Positions 11,041-22,620 of a DNA stretch of 64,000 nucleotides are shown in pieces; the first letter of the stretch is position 1, and every line of letters starts with the position of its first letter. The DNA comes from Pipra filicauda (lineage: Eukaryota; Chordata; Aves; Passeriformes; Pipridae): positions 744,001-808,000 of the forward strand of contig NW_024104366.1 of NCBI RefSeq assembly GCF_003945595.2, read 5' to 3'. The translations under genes and the position numbers were made by a program. The notes under the pieces are model-generated. The model was not told where the DNA came from. It did no database searches and saw only the letters and a list, made by a program, of their open reading frames with translations.

Positions 11041-14000
11041 GCTTTCCTGTAACCTGCCACCCTCTCCCCTGTTTTTATTTTAGAGTCAGATGAAATGCAG
11101 GAGAGGAAGAGGAAATAAAGGAGAGATGGAGCGCTGTGTGGTTTGCCCGCCTGAAGGTCTACATTAACACAAGGACTGAAGGACTGCATTAACATAGGGA
11201 GTGCTGGGTGGGAAGGAGGTAAATCTGCAGTTGTGATCCTCATGATCATAAAAAATAAAGGCCTAAGTTTAGCCACAGGCATAACTACCTGCCTGCAGAG
11301 GGTTTCCGCCTGTGAGCGGTATTAATCAGAAGACTCTCCTTCTGAAGGTAGGTCTCTCTCCCACCCAGGCTTTGACTGTCAGCTCAGTCCCAGATTTCTG
11401 AGCAAAATTTAGTCTTCAGTCTGCTGTGTGCTGTTTAGTTTACATCTGCACCAGGGAACTGTTTTCTTGCTGATAATATTTATTAGCAAAGGGGTTAGTT
11501 TCTAACCTGTTTTGACTATTGTCCCTCAAAAGATGATCTGAGAAGATGGGTGGGACAAGGTTCCAGATGTGGTTCGTGTAAGACCACTAAACCCAGGCTG
11601 ACTGCTTTTCATCACTTCTTGCTTTTGGGGAAGGCATTGAACAGGTGCATTTTCCTAACGAGTACCACCTTTTGGCCTGTACCTCTAAAATGAATTCAAG
11701 CTATGAATACCTGAATTCACCTTGTGATGTTTAAAGCTTGAAAAGCAGCCTGTATTCTTCATTCTGCCACAGTTTAAAGTCAGGCTGCCTTTGAGTGTCT
11801 CACACCCAAATCTGAGGTGGTTTTAGAGCTTTTTGGAAGTAACCTGTTTTTTATCATCAAGCTCAGACAAAAATCAAAGTGATTTCCTTCTTCCTGGAAG
11901 TGTTCTACATGGAAAGAAAGGCGCCAAAGACAAAGTTCAGTTCTCTTTCCTTGCGACATAATGTCTGTAAATGAGGGAAGGATGAGTGGAGTGGGACATC
12001 CATAATGAATCTGTATCACGAGCTTCACATAAGTCTCTATGCTCTTCCACCAGAGCATGAGCTCTGCAGTTTTACTGGTTTACAGAAGGACTTTTGTGGC
12101 TGACATAGGCAATTCAGTGTGTGTACCATAAAGCAGTATAATTTTAGCAGGTTTGAGAATGAAACTTCATGTTAGGGTTCCACTGTACTGTGATTGTATA
12201 TCACAGCACACAGTAGGAGGGCAAATGAGTCTGTTTTGGTATGATCCCTGGTTTTTTTTGAGCCGCATTAGGTTTTTGGAGTACTAATTGTTAAACTTCA
12301 CAGTCTAGTTATAATCCCATTTGTCCATAAAGCAATGCAGTTTTTGTAAATTGCTTGGCATAGTTGCACATTTCCTTTGAGGAAGAAAACCTTTATTCGG
12401 AAACCAGCTGGTTTGTAATGTATTAGACCGTGTTTGTTTTTAGTGATAAGTTCTCAATAATCAAAATGTTATTACTTTGCTCTCCTTCCTTCCTATGCTG
12501 AGTAAGATGATGATATTATAAGATAATATTCCTGCCCTAACAAAGGTATGATTTTAGCAAGGAGAGCTCTTCAGAGGTCATGTCAATGCAAAGATGACTT
12601 TTTTCATGAGCTATTCAAAATAGCAGTTAGATTTTATCCTACCTCTTACTCCAGATAGGACAGTCTCACCTGTGTAGCCTGGTTTCCACTGATACTTCAA
12701 CTAGCTACTTTCCTGTAGCTCTGTGTTTTATGTTGCAAGATTGTCATTAGTGCAGCTCTTTTGATATGTCTTTCAGTGAAGGCAGGATTCAGCTCTGCTG
12801 CCTTTGCATTGCAGCTCTTTTGCAGGATTATTTGAGAGGAACAATTAGGTAAATTTCTTGTTTTTGGGGAAATGACTTTGATCCAAAAGAAAAATTATGG
12901 CAAAATCTGTGACATTTGAGTGGTCTTGGTTTTACTCACAGGAAGAGTGAAGTTCCTAAAGTTTGTTCCAGTAATGATCTTGAATAGCAGATAAATCTGC
13001 GTTGTAAAGCTCTAGTTGTTCTGCTTAAATTATATGTACATAATAAACATCTGGAAATGTCTGCTGTCAGGATGGGCCAGTGAGTAAGAGTAGTGGATTG
13101 GAAGTGAAAAATTGGGTTATTTTTCAGTCACATCAATTGTCTAGTTCAGTTCACTGTGCAGCAGAAGTGCTTATCCTGGCACTGAGCAGAAAAGAAGAAA
13201 TGGAGCAGAATGTAAGAATGAAAAGCTTCCACGTTCCTGCCAGGTGTGCTGGTGACTGCTTTCATCAGTTTAAAGCAGCAGTGCTTGTGATTTTTTTTTT
13301 ACTTCCCCTCCCTCCTGCCCCAAATAACAACACATGACAGCTGATGTCTGGATGGTGACCTGGCCAGTTTAGGTACTGGTCTTCGAAAAGGTTGGTATAA
13401 ACATTCTGTCTGGAAAATGGTGAGAGGACTTTTGGGCAGGGTGGAGATGCCACAGTGGTACAATCACAGCATTTAGGTAGCTGTGGGAGTATGGTGGAAT
13501 GTAGGTTTCCAGCTCCTCTCATACCCCAAAACAGCTCTCTGTGGACATTCGACAGTTAAGTTCACAGTCCCTTGCCTTATGGTTAGGTCTGGCACTTTCC
13601 TTATACCAACTATGGGAAGAGAAAGCCATTCACATAGGTGTTAGAAAACACAAGCTTCCTGTTCTTGTCATACCACAAAAGGCTTAATAATTGCGCAGTA
13701 TAATGGAATGTGTTTAATAGCCTGAATGTGGTTTGTGCTCCCAAAAACTGTGATTATGATGTGGGTTCAGTTCTTGTTTCTGACATTCCATTGAATGGGA
13801 ATCATTAGGGGAGATGCAATTCCCCTAAAAATGGCCTGAAATAGTAGGAGTTCCAGGGCAGTGTCTTTGACTAGCAGCTGCAGGAGGGGTGCTCTGTGGC
13901 AGGCTGCTTCGCGTTTCACATTTGGCATGGAACAAGGGAGTTGTTTGGCTCTAGTACACCACACAAAAAATGAACAAACAAACAGTAGTGGAGTATTTTA

Positions 14001-15985
14001 CCGGAGACTTAAAAAAACAAATCCCACTTAAACCGTTGATAGGATTGTTCTGAACTGTGGGGTGATGACTGACTGCTGCTAGACCAGATTGTGGGTGTGT
14101 TTGGTAAGTGGCTAAGGTAGTAGCCTGTGTCTCCCTCTGCTCTGACTTGTACTTAGTCTCCATAGGGAAATATGAAGAATACAAGATGAGACACAATGCC
14201 TTCTGGTGTTTTCTCAACGTACCCTGGGACTGGAGATTAAAAAAAAACCAAAAACCAAAAAACCCAAAACACGGATCCCTTTGCTTGTTGGTGGACTGTT
14301 CTCCAAACCAGGAGTCACAGGGAGAGTGGAAACAGCAGCAAACAAGACATATTGTGTTCCTCCACCCTATTCACTTCAATCACATTTCATCTTTATTATT
14401 GTCCAGGTGATATGTAATATTGTTCCCAAATCTCCCTTCAGAGCCTAGCCATGATGATGTAATATTGTTATGCTGAGAGGTGCTAATGGCCACCCATAAT
14501 GCTTAAAGGTCACTGAAATATAGAGTGAAAAACACTCTATAGAAGGACTTAAAGACTGGCCCTAGCCACATCTGAAAAAAGTACTGATGGATACGACACA
14601 GATTAACACTCTTTTGTCTAACAGATAAAGCTTTCAGTGTCCTTTATATAGCTACACAGGTTCATAGCTAGGCCAAAGCTCCCAATTATGGTAAAAAAAC
14701 CCCCTCTTTTATGGTATATCTTTACTGAAGAGGAAGAATCTGTGGGAGGGTGATTGAGCTGATTTAAGGTTCCGCTTACTGCTGAGAAAAGAGAAAGGTT
14801 CATATATTTCCGTAGTCTTTCCTTTTTATGCTTGGTTTGTGGGTTCACTTTTTACATTGTACCAGCTGTGGGGCTCATCCAACTTCTCTGTGAGTCGATT
14901 CATTTTACAGACTCGGCAGCAAACACATCCAGGAGAAAAGGATAATTACATTCTGTTGGGTTTTTGAGCTGAGTCGGCTCAACTAAGACCCAAGAACAGA
15001 GGCAATGCAGAGGAGAGGGCAGGATTACATGGCAAGGATTGGTGGAGAAGGAAATTGCAAGCAGTCCTCCAGGGACTGTAGGAAGATAGGGCGTGAATTG
15101 GCTTTGGTGTAACCTTATGTTAACTTACTTTGTGATATTGTGAATTGTGAAATTCAGCTTTATCATTCAAAGAGACAAAACTGCTTCCTTCAGATTAACC
15201 AGTGTTTCTCCAGGCTGTTGGCATAAATGCTTCGTTACTGCCTTTGTGGTCCTTCTGAGTGTCCAGAAAGCCCAAAGTTCCTGGGAAAGAACTGCAAAGT
15301 CACTGTGTCTTGGCTGTAGGAAATGTGGGGTGATCAGATAGGAAGAGGTGACAGGGAACACGGCAATGCTTGAGGTGGGTGACCTTTCTTGTGCAGGCTG
15401 GGGACCTTGTAATATAGTCATGATCACCTAAATTTAACTGCAAATGATTACATCCCTCTCAGGATAGGTTTCCTGGGGCTAATTTGGGGAAAAGGAGATA
15501 CATGTTGAGTTAACACTTTTTGCCTTGGGCTCTGGAAGTGGAAAATGTTTACGTTATCTGTCAGAGATACAATTGGAGAAAGCTAAAATCCAGTGTGGGA
15601 GTAGCAAGTTGTACAAGTTTGAAAAACTAGAAGTTCATTATTATGAACTATCTGAGACATGGTCCATAATGTGCTGCATAAACAAAAACGTTCTTTGTCT
15701 TCTCACAGGACACTTGGAAACTCCAGCCAACAGTAATTGAGGAGAGAGAGAGATGAATGCAGAATTGTGTGGTGGCCTTGTAGCTGGTTTAAGTGGCTTA
15801 CAAAAATCTTTGTCTCATTTCAAAAAGGTGATGAGTGCATTCAGGATTGCTGGGCTGTAATTCTTCAGTCTTAAAACACCCAAAGACATAATGACTTGGT
15901 TCTTGACTTGGTCTTGCAAAACTTGGTTCAGGAAATGACATATAGCTATGCCTGGATCTGAATAGGTTTACAGACTTCTGTCCCT
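11040..15985. other. Intergenic DNA, no gene seen
   Basis: About 5 kb of AT-leaning single-copy-looking sequence. Open frames are short and their translations resemble no protein I know. Only short homopolymer and A-rich tracts (for example near 13290 and 14230-14270) stand out. No tRNA, CRISPR or long repeat was seen. Confidence 0.7.
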
Positions 15986-15990
15986 ACAGG

Positions 15991-16067
15991 TGTATCAGTA
16001 GCTATAGACAGCACCTATTGATAGCAGCTACTGATAGTACTGATACAGTAGCTCTAGTAGCTATAGC
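15991..16067. repeat. Short imperfect repeats and hairpin (AGCTACTG / CAGTAGCT)
   Basis: AGCTACTG at 16026-16033 and its inverse CAGTAGCT at 16046-16053 form perfect 8-base arms around a 12-base loop. The flanks repeat the same words (GTATCAGTAGCTATAG before, CTCTAGTAGCTATAG after), so the whole stretch is a local tangle of direct and inverted TAGCTA motifs. Confidence 0.6.
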
Positions 16068-16509
16068 CATAGATATGCGTGAAAGTTCTATCTGTGATGT
16101 GTGTCTGATTCATGCTCTGAGGAGGTCTGGATGGATCAGGACAGACAGCAGTGAAGACAGTTATTCCTCCTAAGATGAGGTGAGGGTTTATAACCTGTTG
16201 TTATCAAACTCAGCACTAGGGCTGGAAACTCTGCTAAACTCCAGGCTAAATATGGAAATTTCAAATGAGAACTTTACTAAGCCAAACAGTTAAAGTCATG
16301 ATCTAGAGGCAAAGTTATACTTTGTTTAAGTTCATTAGAGCCTGCAGAAGAGGATTTTTTTTGGAGGAAAGGGAAAGAATATCACTGTCTGTGAGGTAGT
16401 GCTTGCAGAAATTTGCAGAACTTCAAGACATATAATGGGAGACAGAGCCTAAGAGACTAAGTCCACTCCTGCTTAATACCATTTATATACACCTCCTTCT
16501 TGTATTTGA

Positions 16510-17345
16510 ATTCAGGAGTAAGGCATTCTCTGTTCATCCATGCTGGCCTTCCACCACACTTGTTTGACTTCTTGCATACAGGAATGGGCTGTCTTATGCT
16601 TTGAGATGGTTGTCCTTGAAGACCAGTCAGCTCTCACACGCAGTCCTATCCCTTCTGCAGCAGTCTTCCATGAGATCCTTACCAAGAATATTCCTGAACT
16701 AAGCTAAATTCTGCTCTCCTGAAGTGCCAATTTGTAATTGTATTGTTTGTCTTTCTCAGTTCTCTCAGAGTTTTAATCACAATCTTATGGCTGCCCTTTA
16801 CATCCCATTGTAAGAAGTCCTGAAGACTCATCAGTCACCTGCACGAAGAAATTACCATTAACACAGACTGGAAATCTGGATTGCCTCTGCCCAGATGCAT
16901 TACCTTATCTGCAGATATAAGGGTGGTTCTCATCCCCAGTGAGTACCAGTGGGGACTAGAGCTAGAGTACCAGCTCATGGAGGAGCAAGCTCCTCCAGCT
17001 TGTAGATGGAAGGCTTCTTTTAGTTCCCCTTCTTGACCAGGAGGTCTGTAGCAGGCACCTGGCACAAAGTCGTCCATGTTGGACTGTTCTCTGATCCTTA
17101 CCCATAAGGTCTGGACTGCCTCATCACTTGTTCCAAGCAAAGCAGAGTGTCTTGTAGCCAGCCCTTTGCATGGATTCAGTCAATCCATATTCCTCACCTT
17201 CCCAGCCTGTTTTTTCTCAAGAGCCTGTATTCATCCATTGCAGCATTCCAGCCATGTGAGCTATCCCACTGTGAACCTGTAATCTCTGTGAGATATCACC
17301 AAGCAATCTCCTTTTTACATTTGTTTTCAGACTTCAGGTTCTTTC
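16510..17345 (-). mobile_element. Decayed CR1 LINE fragment, endonuclease region
   Basis: On the minus strand the frame at 16835-17140 contains TLWVRIREQSNMDDF followed by a CYRPPGQEGEL motif. This matches the CR1 ORF2 endonuclease domain, where WVRI and YRPP are characteristic. Just downstream on that strand a frameshifted remnant reads GNPDFQSVLM where an intact element would have the GDFNHPDI-type core. Flanking DNA on both sides also resembles CR1 sequence. The copy is broken by frameshifts and stops and is inactive. Its edges are estimates. Confidence 0.8.
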
Positions 17346-18015
17346 TTTAGGTTCCTCTGGGATTTGGAGTGCTGCATGTTGGAGCTGCCTCCTTCTCGTT
17401 CCTTCCCTCCCTGAGTACCCACCCTTCTTTTAGCAGTATGTAGCTAATTCTTGTCTTCTTTCATCAATTAAATGGGAGTACTAAATGCACTTTAGTCTCC
17501 CATTGCACTAGTTTTGTTGTCATATAGGAGCTGGATGCTCCAGCAGCCCTTGAGTATGTTACACTTTTGAGCTCTCAGGGAGGCTTGCCTGAGGTGCTAA
17601 GCCATAGCACTGCATCACCTCGAGTTCCCATGCTGTGATGCTTGCTTTCTGGAGGCAGTGGTAGATGGAATAAGTCCTTGCATTGCTTGGCAGTAGGGTA
17701 TTGCATGGTTGCCCTCTAGCTTGGGGTGCCAATGTTAGGGTGCTTTTGCAGTCATGGCTGACTGGCATAGGGACTCAGTTCTGTCTGGTCTGCAGCAGCC
17801 TGCACAAGGATGGAAGCTGGATCAACAGGTTTGAAGTTGATGGGACAGTTCAATAGCAAAAAAAGGAAGGCCTGACTCTGATGGGCACACCAAGCATGCA
17901 CTATTGAGCATTGGGAACAGAAAAGGGGCAAGAAGGTACAGCCGGAAGATCTGAGTTGACTGAGAAAGGTCAGTTGCAGAGCCAGTGTGAAGATGTGAGA
18001 ACTATCAAACAAAGC
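17345..18015. other. Intergenic DNA between two CR1 remnants
   Basis: No gene recognised. Part of it may be further decayed CR1 leader sequence, but I cannot place a boundary. Confidence 0.5.
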
Positions 18016-18019
18016 CTGT

Positions 18020-18500
18020 TGAAAGAATGGAGCTGGAGCATGTCCAAAGAAGGGCAGCAAAGCTGGTGAAAGGTCTGGAGAACAAGTGTTAAGAGGAGCG
18101 GCTAAGAGAGCAGGTGGTGTTTAGCCTGGAGAAGAGAAGGCTCAGGGGAGACCTTATTGCTCTCTACAACTACCTGAAAGGAGGTTGTAGTAAGGCGAGG
18201 GGTCAGTTTCTCCTCCCACATAACAGGCGACAGAACAAGAGGAGACTGCTTCAAGTTGCAATAGAGAAGGTTTAGATTGGATATTAGGAAAAATTTCTTT
18301 ACTGAAAGAGTTGTCAGGCAGTGGAACAGGCTGTCCAGGGAAGTGGTGAACACTTCCATCCCTGGAAGCGTTCAGAAAATATGTGGATGTGGCATGTGGG
18401 GACATGGTTTAGTGGTGGATTTGACATTGCCATATGTTAATGATTGGACTTTGTGATCTTAGAGATCTTTTTCCAACCAACCTTAATGATTCTAATGTAC
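18020..18500 (+). mobile_element. Old CR1 LINE 3' fragment
   Basis: Plus-strand sequence that follows the CR1 reverse-transcriptase C-terminus and 3' UTR. It has GAGCATGTCCAAAGAAGGG, TTTAGCCTGGAGAAGAGAAG, CTCTACAACTACCTGAAAGG, AATTTCTTTACTGAAAGAG, and ends with the 'GATCTTAGAGATCTTTTTCC ... CCTTAATGATTCTA' type of terminus. Many substitutions and small indels break the frame. It lies on the opposite strand from the 16.5-17.3 kb fragment, so the two are separate insertions. Confidence 0.93.
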
Positions 18501-21500
18501 CTTTCAAGACTTAACTGAAGAGCTTCAATCAAGAAAAATTACTTAATGGAAAAACTTAGTGGTTCGTGTCATGTGCTTCTGTCACATTTTTAAATCTGAC
18601 GTCAAGTGCCCTGAAACTGGATTTACCATTTTATGGAACTATGGCTATAAAGACTGTATTTACATTTTAAAGGAGAAGTGCTGGTAACTACCAGGAAGTA
18701 ATACTCAATCCTCAGTCACAGAATTATTAGCGTCATCATGTATGTTTGATACAGTATGAATTTTGAATGCTACTACTGCTATTAATAAGCAAAATGCACC
18801 TTCAGTTTCTATTTTGCAATTGCACGGAAACTTATAAAATGCTGTAAGGTTTATAAATCATTACAGCCTCACCATCAGTGTATTATACGATAGTATCAGA
18901 AAATACCAAGAAAACCTTTTCTTGAACCAGTACTTTAAATTGCGGAGAAAAGTCAAAGTTCTAATAAAAGGTGCCAGTCTGTCAGGTAAATAAGTGTATT
19001 TATCGTATTACCTGTACTGAAAATACCATTGAAGTTTCTGTAGAAATGCAGTACCTTCTGCAGCAGTTGCTTTAAGATCACATGTAATATAATGAACAAG
19101 GCAGGAGTTCTGCTTTGTTGTTAACTGAAACATTTTGGTGCCCTGCGGAGTACAATAGCCTTTACTATGCGATTAGATGGGCTGAATTTGAGCGAAAGTT
19201 TTTCACTCAGTGTTTTTTTCCAAAAGGGCCTGAAATGCTTTATATCAAATGAATTTGAATGTTTTGTCCCACTGTAGAATTTTTGTGGCAGAGTCTCAAT
19301 TTATGACCTCAGCCTGCAGCGGTGAAAGCATATTTAGCTTGCTGCCTTATGACAGCCCTCATGAGCAAATAGTATCTTGGGTTCACTGCTGTTTATTAAG
19401 AGCAGCATTACATGAGAGCAAAACTTTCACTGAAACAGATCAGTAGAAGCTGGCTCAGTGGTTCCGATGTCTGCTTTCATTGTAATTTATGTGTAATATT
19501 CTAATGCTTTTGACCATTTCCAAATTAACAATGCCCTGTTTGTTTCCTGTACTGTCCTGAAATTCTGTTGCATTGGATCAGACAAAATCATTGAGCTACT
19601 GAACTCCCAATATGGTTCATACTTTTCTCTGAGTTGGTTCTAAGTAAGTCAGGCATCTTTCCTGCCTGAACTCCTGATGAAAATGTTGGACTTAAATTCC
19701 TAAGGCAGGGTGCGGATCTGCAGAGGGTGCAGGGTACAGCACAGTCCCGTCAGGAGGAAATGTGAAGGAGTTGCATATGGAGTCTCTTTGTTAATGCGGG
19801 GTCTTGGTCCCTGTTACATATCATTTGCATATGTTTGCTCTGAACTTGACTTCCTTTCAGCACTTGAGCTGAAAGCTTCCAGACTCATCAGGAGCCACTT
19901 CATCTGTACGTAGTGTTTCTCACTGCTGAAGATGTTCTAACTTGCTTCATGTTAAGCTCTACTGTGTAATATGTTGTTAACAATCTCCAAATTGTGTAGC
20001 TGTTCCTAAATTGTAAGAACTACCATATTAATTAAAACAGGACATCCCTATGAGGCCCTCCCCCGCGTGGAGGAAATTTCAGGTCACAGCCTTGAGGGTT
20101 ATATGTGTAGTTTGTAAGCATATAGCTTCAGTTTCCAGCTTCAATGCAGCAACTCCATCAGGGATTACAGACCTGTTTTCAGGGCTTGTAGCTCTAGCAC
20201 TTTTGATTGCAAATATAACACTTAAAACATACTCAGTTTGCTGTGGTAATGGTTATGGAACATCTAGCATACTCCTAAGCATCCAAAGAGTAGGTATATA
20301 CATGAAGCATAATGATCTAGCATGCATCTTTCAGGTGCAACCTGGAAAAGGCAGAGGAGTACGGTTAGGAGAAAGATACGGATACTCTGGAGATACAAGC
20401 AGGAAAAATTTTCTTTTAGGAGTAGGATGGTGGCTGGAATCAGAGACTTTCCAAAATCAGGCTGCCTTCAGTCTAGGTGAGAGAGACACTGTCACAAAGG
20501 CCCAGATATGTCAGTCTGCACACTGAGTAGTACTTACCAGTATAAGGACTCCCACTGAATGCTATTTCTTCATGCATCGCTATTGAAGTTAATATGAGTA
20601 GAACATGTTGAATTTGGCCCTAGGTAAGTAATGTAAAATTGTAGCTCTTTAAAATGGATCTGAACAGAGAAGTACGGTCCGGTGCTGCACTGGCTCTGAG
20701 AGTTTGTCAGTTTGAGGGGATTTGGGATTTTTGTTTTGGCAGGGGGTTTTGAGGTGTGGGGGATGGTTGGGAGAAGAACAACATGATTATTTTTCTAACA
20801 AATCAAATATAAAATTAGACTCTAAGAGAGGAAAAAGAATCTGCTCCCTTAGATGTTATCTAGGATGCTGCCTTATTCCATGAAGAAATAGAGCTTTCAT
20901 GTGTTATATTGCATGGTACCCCCCAAAAAGATGCATCTTTCGCCTGGGGTGAGCAACTCCTGAGATTTCTGAAGTCAGGCTAGTACATTAACACCTTAGA
21001 TTTAGGTAGCGCAAGGCTACAAGCAAATGCCTTTGGATGATAGAAGCAAATCAGACACTGCTTTTGTATGTCACAAGGGATTATTCTAGTTTAGTGCTAT
21101 GCCCTTTGGCTTTACAAATGCACCTGTAGTGCTCCTGTGGTTAGTGCAAAGAATCTTGGTAGAATTAATTTACTGTAGTTGTTTTTTCTTTGTAAATAGC
21201 AAATGTTAGAACTGGCTATACACAAACAGCTTTTCAAACCTTGCCTGTATTGTTTTCAGCAGTTACTAGATAGGGAAGGCTTCCTGTTCTTTAATGCTAG
21301 CACTGGGTTCAGCAAAGTACTTTTCCATTCAGAAATGGCAATCTTCGTGGAAGCAGGAGGAATTTATAGCTGTGTCTGGGCATAAGGAGGATGGGAGATA
21401 AATTCTAGGAAACCTAAAGGTGGATCACTAGATACAGGTTTCAGCTGTGCCTTTGCTTAGAATCTGAAAAATTCACATCTGATTTCATGTCATCTGCTGT

Positions 21501-22335
21501 TTTATTTTTTATTGGAATAAATGGCTCTGACAGTTCATGGTTTTTATGTGGCGCTGTCGTCATATAGTAGCAAGCTGTCAACCATTATCTGGCATTTTGG
21601 GAACAGAGATACTGGTGTATGAAATACTCTGGCAAATAGTTGTCACTTTGAATTTTTTGAAGAGATGGACAAAGCTAAATGTTTGTAATATCAAAGTTTT
21701 TACTAATATCCCCTATTTCCCTTTATTAGCTACAGAGAGGATTTAAAGAAAAAAAATTCGGCAATTCTGACAGTTTGGTGGTTGGTGTTTTTGGTTAGTT
21801 GGTTGGTTTTTACATGGCATAAGGATGGTATCCTGTGTCCTGATATCAGATGAACTGTGCTGGAACACTCGCTGTACTTGTTGTAGTCCAGCTCTGCTTC
21901 ACAACAACAAAAGAAGACAAAAATGTGAAAGCAAAGAAGAAAGAACAAGAAAGAGAAAAGCTGTGACTTGTGAGACTAGGTGGCTTTCTAATTATCTTGC
22001 TAATAAATTCAGCATATGAATTTATTAGATATTCTGAGACTTGGCAAATTTTGATCAGCATCAGCTGTTGAAATCATAAGTTTTTAGCTGCCTTTTAAAT
22101 CTGAGTCTTCTAGAAGAAGACTGCATAAAGAAGTCTTACCTAAGACAAGCTGTTGGGTTGTAATTTTTTTCAGTAGTGTAGGTTTGGAAAAGTGGAACAG
22201 AGAAAAAAAAAAGGAGATACAAGAAAGGTGTTAAGAGCAGGAAAATACTTGGAAGTTTTGTGCTTTGAATGTGTTAGCATTTAGATGCAGGCATAGGGAG
22301 ATAGGCTGAGGGCCTAGTGTGGTTTGTCAGGTCAT
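18500..22335. other. Intergenic DNA, no gene seen
   Basis: AT-leaning sequence. The longest frame (20050-20526 plus, 158 codons) has no recognisable domain and no evident coding character, and I treat it as chance. No RNA gene or structured repeat was noticed. Confidence 0.65.
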
Positions 22336-22339
22336 CTCC

Positions 22340-22620
22340 CAGGATCAGTATGATACAGGTTCTTGTGTGTCAAGGTGGATCACAAGAACATAGTGGTTAT
22401 ATGGCATTAGACCAAGATTCTGTCTTGACCAGTATATTGTCCCTGAAGCAGTTAAGAGAGTATAAGAGTAAGATATGTGACAGATTGATACCTCTCCCAG
22501 GAGCTTCCAGCAATCAGCTTTAAGGGTATCCTGAGCTCTTTCTGGACTGTCATGCTTAACACTTCCTTCATGTGGTTTAATCCTCATTCCCCATAGGAAC
22601 CCCTTAAATTCTGCAGTCTG
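22340..22620. repeat. Possible ancient amniote interspersed repeat
   Basis: The run from AACATAGTGGTTATATGGC through CCAAGATTCTGTCTTGACC and CAGGAGCTTCCAGCAATC has the cadence of old amniote SINE/LINE-derived repeats ('...GACCAAAGGTCCATCTTG... CCAGTAT...'). The match is from memory of the general pattern and is weak. No family is assigned. Confidence 0.35.

Noticed and set aside
20050..20526. 158-codon plus-strand frame in the gene desert
   Set aside because: No protein family resemblance, and no polyadenylation signal or splice context. Long frames of this size are expected occasionally in 64 kb.
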